From the NCBI GenBank assembly GCA_965207275.1, contig CBDBMH010000002.1, positions 1,984,001 through 2,048,000 on the forward strand: DNA of 64,000 nucleotides, given 5' to 3'. Source of the stretch: Bin22 sp965207275 (lineage in GTDB: Bacteria > Chloroflexota > Dehalococcoidia > Lucifugimonadales > UBA3495). How positions within the stretch are numbered: the stretch's first letter is position 1; each line of letters starts with the position of its first letter. A program made the translations under genes and the position numbers. The notes below the pieces were generated by a model. The model had not been told where the DNA came from. It saw only the letters and a list, made by a program, of their open reading frames with translations, and made no database searches. This document shows positions 44,341 through 53,715 of the stretch, one piece after another.

Positions 44341-45537
44341 CTACCAGGCCCGCTCCAGCAACGGCAGCAATTCCTCGGGGCTCGCCACCTGCACCGGGTT
44401 GTTGCGAGACGGGCCATCCTCCAGCGTCATCCTAGCTATCTCCGGCAGGTCTTCACGGGGTATCTCCAGCTCCCGCAGGCGGTGGGGCATCCCCAGTTCC
44501 ATGATGAATTCGTCCACCACTGCGGCCACCGCTTCCGCCGCCGACTCGTCGTTCATTCCACGCGTGTCGAGACCAGCCGCCTGGGCCAGCAGCGCCTGCT
44601 TGTCCGCTGAGGCCGGCCGGTTGAATTCCATCACATATGGCTGGGTAACACAGGAAGTGTAGCCGTGGCCCACGCTGTATTTGACCCCAATGACGTGGCC
44701 AATGGCGTGGCTCAGTCCCGACCCCACGCTGGGGGCGCCCATCATGGACATCCAGGCCCCCATCAGGCAATTCAGCCTCGCCTCCGGGTTGCCCATCTCT
44801 TCCCCCGACTGGGGCAGACTACTGAACAGCAACTCGGCGGCCTTGGCCGTGGTGGCGTCAGTGGCCGGCTGGCTTCCCCGGCAGTACAGCCGCTCGATGC
44901 AATGGTCCAGGGCCTTCACCCCGCTGGACAGCCACAGCCAGTCCGGGGTCCCCTCCGTCATATCGGGATCAAGCACTATCAGGTGAGCGTAAAGCCCCGG
45001 ATGCCTCACCCTGATCTTGTGGCCCGCCTGGTCGTCCAGCACGTTCCCTCCGCCGACGTTGAACTCTCCGGCCGACAGGGTGGTGGGAATAGACACCTGC
45101 CTGGGGAGGCTGTCCCCATCAGCCGTGGACTGGAAGTTACCGCTGCCCTGGTGTCCCCGTTTCCGCAGGGCTTCTTCGGAGGTCAGGCCCTCGGCCATCA
45201 TCACGCCGATCATGCGCGCCGCGTCGGAGATGGTACTGCCGCCCACACCCACCAGCGTATCCACGTCGTTGTCCAGGGCGATTTGGGCGGCCTCCACGGC
45301 GGTGGCCAGGGGCGCCCGCTGGGGCAGGTTGGAATAAACAGCCAGGCACCGGTCGCCCAGCAGCGATGCCACCCGTTGCACGGTAGCCGTCTTTTCGGCA
45401 ATGCTCCTTCCCGACAGCACCATTACCCGCTGACTGCCCAGCCGGTCCAGTTCCGATGGCAAGTCTGCGGCCCTGCCTTGCCCAAATATAACCTTGGAAG
45501 GCGAAGGCGGTTCGTAAGTCCCATATATTCCAGCCAT
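44341..45537 (-). CDS. Iron-containing alcohol dehydrogenase, maleylacetate reductase-like
   Basis: A 398-residue member of the Fe-ADH family. MAGIYGTYEPPSPSKVIFGQGRAADLP at the start is typical of maleylacetate reductases. The NAD-binding VGVGGSTISDAARMIGV (about residues 95-111) and the metal-site SGVKALDHCIERLYCRG and AIGHVIGVKYSVGHGYTSCV follow. ATG 45537 is taken because GAGGTG precedes it; the frame is open to 45693 without such a site. Maleylacetate reductase reduces maleylacetate to 3-oxoadipate with NADH; the neighbouring dienelactone hydrolase would supply that substrate. Confidence 0.9.
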   Translation of the reverse strand: MAGIYGTYEPPSPSKVIFGQGRAADLPSELDRLGSQRVMVLSGRSIAEKTATVQRVASLLGDRCLAVYSNLPQRAPLATAVEAAQIALDNDVDTLVGVGGSTISDAARMIGVMMAEGLTSEEALRKRGHQGSGNFQSTADGDSLPRQVSIPTTLSAGEFNVGGGNVLDDQAGHKIRVRHPGLYAHLIVLDPDMTEGTPDWLWLSSGVKALDHCIERLYCRGSQPATDATTAKAAELLFSSLPQSGEEMGNPEARLNCLMGAWMSMMGAPSVGSGLSHAIGHVIGVKYSVGHGYTSCVTQPYVMEFNRPASADKQALLAQAAGLDTRGMNDESAAEAVAAVVDEFIMELGMPHRLRELEIPREDLPEIARMTLEDGPSRNNPVQVASPEELLPLLERAW

Positions 45538-45760
45538 TGCGGCACCTCGCAGCATCTTTATTTGTTCAGGCTCATTTTGAGGTGAGTTTAGCCTGTAATG
45601 GAGAAGGGATACAACCCGCCTAGGTCGGCCTTCGCGTTGACACCCAAATGGGCCATACCTATACTCAACCGCAGTCAGGCCACCTATAACCATAATCCGG
45701 TTTCGGCGTCCTTCAAGGAAGCCGGATACGCGCCTGAATCCATAGCCAGGAGGCTAGCCC

Positions 45761-47470
45761 ATGACGCAGGTTCAGACTAAAGACGGCGGGGACGCGATTC
45801 TGGAGGCTTTCCGCAACCTTGGCATCGATTACGTTATCTCCTCGCCCGGATCGGAGTGGGCGCCCGTCTGGGAGGCCCTGGCCCGCCAGAAGGTCAATGA
45901 GGTGGATGGCCCCACTTACATCAACTGCTGGCACGAGACCCTGGCAGTCGACATGGCCCTGGGCTATACCCGCGTAACCGGCAAAATGCAGGCAGTCCTG
46001 CTCCACGCCGGCGTGGGCCTGCTCCAGGGCGGGGTGGGCATTCACAGCGCCTACCTGGGTGAAGTGCCGATGCTGGTCTGCTCAGGCGAGGCCAACAGTT
46101 ACGGGGAGAACCCGGACCTGGACCCCCAGGGCCAGTGGTACCGCAACCTCAGCGTTGTGGGCGGTCCCAACCGCTTTGTTGAACCCTTCGTCAAGTGGAG
46201 CGGCCAGGCCACCAGTCCTTACACCCTGTACGAGCAATTGGTGCGGGCCGGCGAAATGGCCCAGCGGGTCCCCAAGGGTCCCACCTTCCTGGATGTCCCC
46301 ATCGAGACCATGATCCACAATTGGACTCCGCCGGCCAAGATCCGACGTGTCGCCCAGGCGCCCAAGATTCAGCCTGCCGCCGACTCCATAGAGCGCCTGT
46401 CGGACCTTATCGCAAACAGCAGCCGCCCGATGATTATTGCCGAGGGGTCGGGCCAGGAAGTGGCCGGGTTCGAAAACCTGATCAAACTATCAGAGCTAAT
46501 GGCCATTCCCGTTACGGAAAGCGCTTCCATTCATGCCAACTTTCCCAAGGGCCACCCTATGTACCTGGGTACGCCGGAGGCTTACCTGAACCAGTGCGAC
46601 CTGGTCCTCCTGTTGGGAACCCGTTCCCCCTGGTACCCGCCCAACGCCGGTCCTGCCAGCGCCACCGTTGTGGCATTGGGCGAGAACCCGCTGAAGGGCC
46701 AGATGGTATACCAGAACCTGCTGGCCGACATGTACGTCGAAGGCGACATGACCTTAACCCTCCAGTTGCTCATCGATGCACTGGAAGCCAGCGGCGCGAC
46801 CGGTAGCCCCCACGCCGCCAAAATTGAGGAACGTCGTCGGCAGTGGGCGTCCGAACACGACCGCTTGACCGAGGCCAGGCAGACTGCGGAGGAGGCGGCC
46901 CGCTCCAGGCGGCCCATCGACCCGGTCTGGTTGTGCGCCGCCATCAGCGAGGCCATGCCCGAAAATACCGCATACGCGGAAGAAGTGACCTCCCATCGGG
47001 GACAGGTCATGCGCCACGTCCAGTGGAACAGTCCCCAGAGCTACTTCCATCCCAATGGCGGCCTGGGACAGGGACTTGGTCTGGCCCTTGGCGTAAAGCT
47101 GGCCATGCCCGACAGGCCGGTGGTAGCCCTGATGGGCGACGGCGGATTCCTTTACAACCCGGTCACCCAGAGCTTCGGTGTTGCTTGCGAAGCGAATCTG
47201 CCCTTCCTGACGGTTGTCTTCAACAACGCCAACTACGAGGCCATGCGCCGCAATCACCTGCACTATTACCCTGATGGCGACGCCGCCCGCTCCGGAATAT
47301 GGCACGGTGTCCACATCCCTGGCCCGGACTATCCCAAGCTGGTGGACCCCTTCGGTGGCTACGGTGTGCGGGTGGAAGACCCGGCAGAACTGGTTCCTGC
47401 CTTGAAGCGGGGGCTGGAGGCCGTCAACGATGGTCGGATAGCCCTGGTCGACGTGGCCTTGTCCATATAG
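45761..47470 (+). CDS. Thiamine-diphosphate-dependent enzyme (acetolactate synthase-like)
   Basis: A 569-residue ThDP enzyme. N-terminal domain: VISSPGSEWAPVWEALARQ and the Glu-bearing INCWHETLAVDMALGYTRVTGK (Glu near residue 61 would activate ThDP). The central domain spans about 195-330 (MIIAEGSGQEVAGFENL). The C-terminal ThDP motif is MGDGGFLYNP with the downstream FNNANYEAMRRN. It is not clearly IlvB; similar proteins act as decarboxylases or ligases in side-chain or sulfonate metabolism. ATG 45761 follows CCAGGAGG. Substrate undecided. It is transcribed opposite to the maleylacetate reductase-like gene, with a 220 bp gap. Confidence 0.9.
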   Translation: MTQVQTKDGGDAILEAFRNLGIDYVISSPGSEWAPVWEALARQKVNEVDGPTYINCWHETLAVDMALGYTRVTGKMQAVLLHAGVGLLQGGVGIHSAYLGEVPMLVCSGEANSYGENPDLDPQGQWYRNLSVVGGPNRFVEPFVKWSGQATSPYTLYEQLVRAGEMAQRVPKGPTFLDVPIETMIHNWTPPAKIRRVAQAPKIQPAADSIERLSDLIANSSRPMIIAEGSGQEVAGFENLIKLSELMAIPVTESASIHANFPKGHPMYLGTPEAYLNQCDLVLLLGTRSPWYPPNAGPASATVVALGENPLKGQMVYQNLLADMYVEGDMTLTLQLLIDALEASGATGSPHAAKIEERRRQWASEHDRLTEARQTAEEAARSRRPIDPVWLCAAISEAMPENTAYAEEVTSHRGQVMRHVQWNSPQSYFHPNGGLGQGLGLALGVKLAMPDRPVVALMGDGGFLYNPVTQSFGVACEANLPFLTVVFNNANYEAMRRNHLHYYPDGDAARSGIWHGVHIPGPDYPKLVDPFGGYGVRVEDPAELVPALKRGLEAVNDGRIALVDVALSI

Positions 47471-47509
47471 CTGGACGATAAACCGGAAAGTAAACATGGT
47501 AGGGTCTTC

Positions 47510-47555
47510 CGGGCCCAGGCCCTTGCCCCCCAGTGGGGATAAGGGGCTGGGCCCG
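47510..47555 (+). terminator. Hairpin between the ThDP gene and argS
   Basis: CGGGCCCAG (47510-47518) pairs with CTGGGCCCG (47547-47555), and CCCTT pairs with AAGGG inside. It lies 40 bases after the stop. The following AACTTTCCC is not a strong T-run, so termination is probable rather than certain. Confidence 0.45.
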
Positions 47556-47782
47556 AACTTTCCCACAAGCTTCCATCATGACATTGGTATGGCCCACAAT
47601 AACGGGGGAAGAGTCGCCATTTATGGCCATCCTTCCTGTGAGCATTAATGTCCAGGCCCTCTATCCCTGTTCCGGTTGCCTTGAGTATGTAATCGACTCT
47701 ATGTATGGGTTAGAATATTAATCTGTTGCTCCGAAATTGGAGCAGGTTCGTTAAGAAAAGCTTGCGTAAGAAGGTCGGTAAG

Positions 47783-49462
47783 ATGACAACGGCGTTAATT
47801 CGGGACAGGATCCAGGAAATGGTGGCGGAGGCCATCAGTCGCGCCCGCCAGGAAGGCGCCATCTCGCTGGAATCAATGCCCGAAATTTTGGTCGAACGTC
47901 CAGGCAACCCCGATCATGGCGATTTTGCCACCAGCCTCCCCCTTCGGCTGGCCAGGGCCACTCGCATCAACCCCTTGCAGTTGGCCCAAACCCTGGTGGA
48001 GTTTGTTCCGGAGACGGCAGAGGTCAGGAAGGTGGAAGCGGCACACCCTGGTTTCATTAACTTCTATCTCCACGACACGTGGATTCAGGAGCAAGTCGAC
48101 CTGGTCCGTCGGGCCGGCGATGGCTACGGCAACATTCCGGCGGGCAATGGACGGCCCGTGATGGTGGAGTTTGTCAGCGTCAACCCCACCGGGCCGGTGC
48201 ACGTGGGTCACACCCGGGGGGCAGTTCTGGGAAGCGCCCTGGCCAACACCCTGGATGCTGCTGGCTACGCTGTGACCCGGGAATACTACGTCAATGACGC
48301 CGGCACCCAGATGGATGCCTTCTACCGCTCCGTGTACGCCCGCTACCGGGAAGCCCTGGGAAGGGATTTCGACTTCCCATCCAACGGCTATGCCGGCGAG
48401 TATATCTACGATATCGGTAAAGAAATCGCCGAATCCGATGGCGACCGCTTCCTGGATATGGAGGAGACCCAGGCTGTCAGGGAAATCGGCGACATTGCCC
48501 GCGAGAGAATGGTAACGCTGATTCGGGATGACCTGGAGGAGATCGGTGTAAGCTTCGATAACTGGTTCAGCGAACGCTCCCTTTACGGTAACCGCGAGTA
48601 CGAGGAAGCCATGGAGTCCCTGCGGGAGAAGGATTACCTGTCGGAGCGGGACAACGCCCTCTGGTTCAATTCAACCATGCTTGGCGACGACAAGGACAAC
48701 GTGGTGGTTCGCTCATCAGGAGAACCTACCTACTTCGCTTCCGACATCGCCTACCATTACAACAAGTTCGTGAAACGGCAGTTCGAGCACGTTATCAACA
48801 TCTGGGGCGCGGACCACCAGGGCCACGTGCCTCGCATGAAGGCCGCGGTAGAGGCCCTGGGAATCAAGGCCGATTCCCTTACCATTCTTATATCCCAGAT
48901 GGTGACTTTGAAAAGAGGTACGGAAGTGGTGCGCGCTTCCAAGCGTACCGGGGACTTCATAACGCTGCGCGAACTGGCTGACGAGGTCGGCTCCGATGCC
49001 TGCCGCTATTTCTTCCTGGCCCGCTCGCCTTCCACCCAGATGGAGTTTGACCTGGAACTCGCCAAGAAAGAATCCTCTGAGAACCCCGTTTATTACATTC
49101 AATACGCCCACGCCAGAAACTTCAGCATCCTTAACCTGGCCCGCAGTCGCAACATCGACTGGAGCGCGGGAGAGGTATCTCTGCTGACCGACCCCAACGA
49201 GCTTAACTTGATTCGTACCATGATCCGTCTGCCGGAACTGGTGGACCAAATGGCGCGGTCGCTGGAACCCCACCACCTGCCCCACTACGCCATGGAATTG
49301 GCCACGGCCTTCCACTGGTTCTACGAAAACTGCCGGGTGATTTCGGCCAACCCTGAAGACAATGACGTTACCCTGGCCCGCCTCAAGCTCGTGGAATCGG
49401 CCCAGATAGTTTTTCGCCGGTCCCTGGAGTTGATGGGCATGAACGCCCCCGAGCGCATGTGA
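47783..49462 (+). CDS. argS: Arginine--tRNA ligase
   Basis: A 559-residue class I synthetase charging tRNA-Arg. The additive N-terminal domain covers about residues 1-105; the HIGH motif is HVGH at 140-143 within NPTGPVHVGHTRGAV, and the catalytic region ends with SKRTGDFITLREL, the ArgRS version of KMSKS that lacks its first Lys. A C-terminal DALR anticodon domain (ARNFSILNLARS to the end) closes the protein. ATG 47783 follows GAAGG; the frame begins 57 bp earlier without a good site. Length matches bacterial ArgRS. Confidence 0.96.
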   Translation: MTTALIRDRIQEMVAEAISRARQEGAISLESMPEILVERPGNPDHGDFATSLPLRLARATRINPLQLAQTLVEFVPETAEVRKVEAAHPGFINFYLHDTWIQEQVDLVRRAGDGYGNIPAGNGRPVMVEFVSVNPTGPVHVGHTRGAVLGSALANTLDAAGYAVTREYYVNDAGTQMDAFYRSVYARYREALGRDFDFPSNGYAGEYIYDIGKEIAESDGDRFLDMEETQAVREIGDIARERMVTLIRDDLEEIGVSFDNWFSERSLYGNREYEEAMESLREKDYLSERDNALWFNSTMLGDDKDNVVVRSSGEPTYFASDIAYHYNKFVKRQFEHVINIWGADHQGHVPRMKAAVEALGIKADSLTILISQMVTLKRGTEVVRASKRTGDFITLRELADEVGSDACRYFFLARSPSTQMEFDLELAKKESSENPVYYIQYAHARNFSILNLARSRNIDWSAGEVSLLTDPNELNLIRTMIRLPELVDQMARSLEPHHLPHYAMELATAFHWFYENCRVISANPEDNDVTLARLKLVESAQIVFRRSLELMGMNAPERM

Positions 49463-49839
49463 CTTTGGCGATCCTTTCCGCCCTGACTCGGGCAGAGCAT
49501 AAGGGGTTGCATCGTCAACACAGCGGTTGCCGCCGAAATAGCGCAACTTCAGCTGTTTATCCTCATTTTCCGAAACTGCAGGCAACCCGTTTTGTATTGA
49601 ATTATTGTTAATTCCGATTAAAACCCGCTTGAATTATCGGGCAATAGCGTTTATTATGTCGACGACAAAAGCCACACGTTAAGGAAAATTTTCACCCGAT
49701 TCCTGCAATGCTTCCCTTGCCAGCAAGTTTTTTCCACGGATAGCTGGTCCTGCCTCGGCCCTATACTGATACGGTGCAATCCCCGGACCCCGGTTTTCTT
49801 CCTTTCTGAGGCCGGTTTGCACCCCGTAAGGACGGTCTC
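49463..49839. other. Intergenic region, likely promoter region of the ABC exporter genes
   Basis: About 380 bp, AT-richer than the coding neighbours around 49590-49700. A TATACT at 49762-49767 could be a -10 box, but no matching -35 was found at proper spacing. No gene or repeat recognised. Confidence 0.45.
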
Positions 49840-51642
49840 ATGAGCATTCTGGTAAGAATCACCCGCATGGCCTATCGCTACCGTACGCGGCTGATTCTCG
49901 CTTACGCGTCCTTTTTTATCGCCATAGGATTCTCGCTACTCATCCCCTGGCTTTTCGGAAAGTCCATCGACACACTCGTTCTCATCACTGGCGATAATAT
50001 AGTCCCCCTGAACCCCCCCAACAGCGAACTGTTTATCCTGGCGAGCCTGTTGCTGGCAGCCAGCATAATGCGTGGGTTCTTCGACTTTGCTCGTACCTAT
50101 ACTACGGATTCCCTCTCCCAATTAGTCACCTACGACTTTCGCAATCAGATCTACGACAAGCTTCAGCACATCAGCTTCGCCTACCACGATAAGGAACACA
50201 CCGGTAACCTGATGTCTAAGGCCACCGCCGACGTCGAGGCCATCCGCCGATACGTCAATATGGGCCTGATTCGCTCCCTCGAAGTAGTGGTGCGGACCGT
50301 CGCAGTCACCAGTATGATGATTTGGATCAATTGGGAACTGGCTTTAATCAGCCTGGTTTTCGTACCTTTCCTGATTGTCCGATCCACCCTGGTAATGAGC
50401 CGATTGCGCCAGATGTGGCTCCACGTGCAGGAGGTCAACGGCGAACTGGTCACGGTGCTCCAGGAAAATCTGGTGGGCATCCACGTGGTAAAGGCCTTCG
50501 GATCCGAGAATTTCGAGCGAAGAAAATACGACAAGAAGGCCCAGGAACTGAGGGGCGAATACTACCAGTCCGAGCGCCTGCAGGGCACCAACAGCGCCTG
50601 GATGAGCCTCTATTTCACCTTTGCACTGGGCTTGATAGTTTGGTTTGGCGGCTGGGAAATAATTCGGGGAGATTTAACCGCCGGCGAAATGGGCACCTTC
50701 CTGCTTTACCTGAACCAGTTGACCTTCCCCATCCGGTCGGCCGCCCAGATCATCAACAGTTTTTCCAGGGCAATATCGTCGGGACGCCGCATTTTCGACG
50801 TTTTGGACAGCATCTCACCGGTGGAGGAAAAACCCGACGCCAGGGTGATGGGGCGAGCCAATGGACACGTGCGTTTCGATGACGCTTCCTTCGCCTATGA
50901 CGCGCGTTCCGCCACCCTGAGGGGAGTGGAAATTGACGCGTCCCCGGGACAGGTTACCGCCATCCTGGGCGCTCCGGGAAGCGGCAAGAGTACGATTGTC
51001 AACCTCATACCCCGCTTCTACGACGTCACCAGTGGAACGGTAACCATAGACGGGGAGGATATCCGGGACTTCACCCTGGAATCATTGAGGCGTAACGTCG
51101 GCATGGTCCAGCAGGATATTTTCCTGTTCGACGCGACAATAAGGGACAACATCGCCTACGGGGTCTCCAATGCCACCGAGGAGGACATTATCAACGCCGC
51201 CAAGGTGGCCCAGCTTCACGACCAGATCATGTCATTCGCCAACGGCTACGACACCTGGGTGGGTGAGCGGGGCAGTACCCTCTCGGGCGGTCAGCGGCAG
51301 CGACTTTCCATCGCCCGTACCGTACTGGTCAACCCTCCAATTTTGATCCTTGACGACTCCACTTCAAGCGTGGACGTGGAAACGGAGCGCCAGATTCACC
51401 AAGCCATGGTCAACGTGATGAAGGGCAGGACCACGTTCGTAATTGCCCACCGTCTCAGCACGGTCAGGGAAGCCGACCAGATCCTGGTGCTTCGAGATGG
51501 CAGCGTGGTCGAAAGGGGCAATCATCACGAATTGATGGCAAAACGAGGCATCTACCGCGACATCTATGAACTGCAATTACGGCCCCAGGAAGAAGTTCTG
51601 CTGGACGCTTCCCTAGCTGGCGGCGACGGAGGTGACAATTAA
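49840..51642 (+). CDS. ABC exporter half-transporter, subunit 1 (degenerate Walker B)
   Basis: A 600-residue type IV ABC exporter subunit: six-helix membrane domain in about residues 15-320, nucleotide-binding domain from about 340. Walker A is GAPGSGKST (377 on), signature LSGGQ at 481-485, and Walker B ILILDDSTS with Asp506 in place of the catalytic Glu. Its own signature is canonical. It overlaps the next gene by one base (TAATG), which fits obligate heterodimers such as TM287/288 or BmrCD where one site cannot hydrolyse ATP. Substrate is likely a lipid, drug or peptide. ATG behind AAGGAC. Confidence 0.95.
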   Translation: MSILVRITRMAYRYRTRLILAYASFFIAIGFSLLIPWLFGKSIDTLVLITGDNIVPLNPPNSELFILASLLLAASIMRGFFDFARTYTTDSLSQLVTYDFRNQIYDKLQHISFAYHDKEHTGNLMSKATADVEAIRRYVNMGLIRSLEVVVRTVAVTSMMIWINWELALISLVFVPFLIVRSTLVMSRLRQMWLHVQEVNGELVTVLQENLVGIHVVKAFGSENFERRKYDKKAQELRGEYYQSERLQGTNSAWMSLYFTFALGLIVWFGGWEIIRGDLTAGEMGTFLLYLNQLTFPIRSAAQIINSFSRAISSGRRIFDVLDSISPVEEKPDARVMGRANGHVRFDDASFAYDARSATLRGVEIDASPGQVTAILGAPGSGKSTIVNLIPRFYDVTSGTVTIDGEDIRDFTLESLRRNVGMVQQDIFLFDATIRDNIAYGVSNATEEDIINAAKVAQLHDQIMSFANGYDTWVGERGSTLSGGQRQRLSIARTVLVNPPILILDDSTSSVDVETERQIHQAMVNVMKGRTTFVIAHRLSTVREADQILVLRDGSVVERGNHHELMAKRGIYRDIYELQLRPQEEVLLDASLAGGDGGDN

Positions 51643-53621
51643 TGCGCGGAGTGGGAGGCGGCTTCGGCGGCATGATGGGGGGTATGCGGGGCCTGAATTC
51701 GGGCGGCATGAACTCCCCGACCATGGACAATCTCAGCGATGATAATGCCCTTGGCTCGGTTTACAACAATAAGGTAGTCCTGCGCCTGATTTCCTACATG
51801 GGCCCCTTCAGGTCTGACGTAATCAAGAGCCTGGTGGCGGTGTTTGTTTACACCATCGCCAACGCCAGCATACCCGGCCTGATAATGCTTGCCATCAATG
51901 ACGGCATTAAGATCGGGGAACCCTGGAGCCTGAGCCTGTTCCAGTGGAATATCGTGACCATTCCCGCCAACGCGGGAGATTTCTGGAGCTGGCACCCGCT
52001 GCACCTGTTCGGGCTGGGTTTCCTGGCGTTAACCCTGATCCACTTTGCCTCCAACTATTTTCAGTTTGTATTTATGGCCCGGGTAGGCCAGAGCATCCTT
52101 TACGCGCTGCGCATGCAGATGTTCAGCCACCTGCAGGATATGTCGCCATCCTTCTTCCACCGGACGGCGGTGGGGCGAATTATGTCCCGCAGCCAGAGTG
52201 ATGTGCTGCAATTGCAGGAAACCTTTGAGATGCTGGTGTTGGCCCTGGCCGATGTGCTTACCCTGGCTTTCATCGTCATATTCATGCTGCTGGTCGACTG
52301 GCAGCTGGCTTTGGTCTGCCTGAGCATTGTGCCGGTTCTGTTCTTCATTCTTGGCTACTGGCAGCAATTCGCCCGCCGGTCGTTCATGCGAATACGACGG
52401 GCCATTGCCATGGTCAACGGCGAATACAACCAGAACATCACCGGAGTTCGGGTGGTCCAAAGCCTGAACCGGCAGGATGAGAACCTGGAACATTTTAAGC
52501 AACTGAACCAGGAACATCTGGATGCCAACTTACAGGCAAGCCGATTCTCCGGCGGCCTGCAACCCATGGTCGAGTTCCTCATTGGCGTAGGCATGGGGTT
52601 TGGCATCGTCCTCGTGGGTGGAATTATGGCCAAGGGGGGCACCCTGGAGTGGGGAGTATTGGTGGCCTTTGCGCTATGGATTCAGCGCTTCTTTGAACCC
52701 GTTCGCCACCTGACCATGCAATACGGCGTTTTCCAGCGCTCCATGGCCGCCGGTGTTCGCATCTTCGAGTTGATGGACCTGGAGCCGGAAGTCAAAGATA
52801 AGCCCGACGCCATCGAAATGCCACCCGTACGAGGTGAAATCCGGTTCGAGGATGTTAACTTCCACTACGTCGAGGGCGTGGAAGTGCTGCAGGATGTAAA
52901 CCTGCATATCCGCCCGGGGGAGAATGTAGCCCTGGTGGGTTCCACTGGCGCCGGAAAGAGCACCCTGGTTACCCTGATTCACCGTTTTGCCGACGTGACC
53001 AGGGGGAAAATTACCATTGACGGCTATGACCTGCGTGACGTCAGGCGCGAGTCCCTGGTCGGCCAGATGAGCATGGTGCTGCAGGAACCATACCTGTTCT
53101 CGGGCAATGTGACGGACAACATCCGCTATTGCTACGACGATGCCACTGACGAGGACGTTATCAATGCGGCCAAGGCGGTGGGGGCCCACGACTTCATCAT
53201 GGCCATGGAGAACGGCTACGACACTATCCTGGCGGAACGCGGCGTCAATTTGAGCGTTGGGCAGCGGCAGCTAATCAGCTTCGCAAGGGCCATCGTTGGC
53301 GACCCGCGAATCATTGTGCTGGACGAGGCCACTGCCAACATCGACACCCATACGGAAATCCTGATCCAGGAAGCCCTGAGTCACGTTCTGGAAGGCCGCA
53401 CCTCCATCGTAATTGCCCACCGGCTTTCCACCATCCGCAGCGCGGACAAAATAGTCGTTCTGGACAAGGGCCGCATCGTTGAGGTTGGCCGCCACGAGGA
53501 CCTGCTGCGCCAGGGCGGAGTATACGCCCGGTTATATGCCATTAACTATGGACTCTCTCACGGCAACGGCGCGGAACCCGAGGGCGGCTCTCTGATACCC
53601 GCCCCGGCGGATAACGATTAA
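51642..53621 (+). CDS. ABC exporter half-transporter, subunit 2
   Basis: A 659-residue partner of the preceding subunit. A Gly/Met-rich N-terminal tail (about residues 1-30, GGGFGGMMGGMRG) comes before the membrane domain (about 45-375). Walker A is GSTGAGKST (433 on), the signature is LSVGQ at 537-541 instead of LSGGQ, and Walker B is IIVLDEATA with the catalytic Glu562 intact. Combining the subunits, one ATP site has LSGGQ plus Glu and the other has LSVGQ plus Asp, so one canonical and one degenerate site are expected. A strong terminator follows. Confidence 0.95.
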   Translation: MRGVGGGFGGMMGGMRGLNSGGMNSPTMDNLSDDNALGSVYNNKVVLRLISYMGPFRSDVIKSLVAVFVYTIANASIPGLIMLAINDGIKIGEPWSLSLFQWNIVTIPANAGDFWSWHPLHLFGLGFLALTLIHFASNYFQFVFMARVGQSILYALRMQMFSHLQDMSPSFFHRTAVGRIMSRSQSDVLQLQETFEMLVLALADVLTLAFIVIFMLLVDWQLALVCLSIVPVLFFILGYWQQFARRSFMRIRRAIAMVNGEYNQNITGVRVVQSLNRQDENLEHFKQLNQEHLDANLQASRFSGGLQPMVEFLIGVGMGFGIVLVGGIMAKGGTLEWGVLVAFALWIQRFFEPVRHLTMQYGVFQRSMAAGVRIFELMDLEPEVKDKPDAIEMPPVRGEIRFEDVNFHYVEGVEVLQDVNLHIRPGENVALVGSTGAGKSTLVTLIHRFADVTRGKITIDGYDLRDVRRESLVGQMSMVLQEPYLFSGNVTDNIRYCYDDATDEDVINAAKAVGAHDFIMAMENGYDTILAERGVNLSVGQRQLISFARAIVGDPRIIVLDEATANIDTHTEILIQEALSHVLEGRTSIVIAHRLSTIRSADKIVVLDKGRIVEVGRHEDLLRQGGVYARLYAINYGLSHGNGAEPEGGSLIPAPADND

Positions 53622-53659
53622 GCTCAGCCCGAGGTTGGGCTCTGCTTCACCAAAAACGC

Positions 53660-53690
53660 AGGGGCAGGATTGATTCCTGCCCCTTCCTTT
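53660..53690 (+). terminator. Rho-independent terminator after the ABC exporter (AGGGGC hairpin)
   Basis: GGGGCAGGA (53661-53669) and TCCTGCCCC (53675-53683) around TTGAT, followed by TTCCTTTTG. It sits between convergent genes and belongs to the AGGGGC hairpin family. Confidence 0.8.
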
Positions 53691-53715
53691 TGCCAGAATG
53701 AACCGCGACCCTTCG

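Noticed and set aside
45538..45693. N-terminal extension of the maleylacetate reductase-like protein
   Set aside because: No ribosome site at the upstream start, and the extension is unlike the family; GAGGTG precedes the ATG at 45537.
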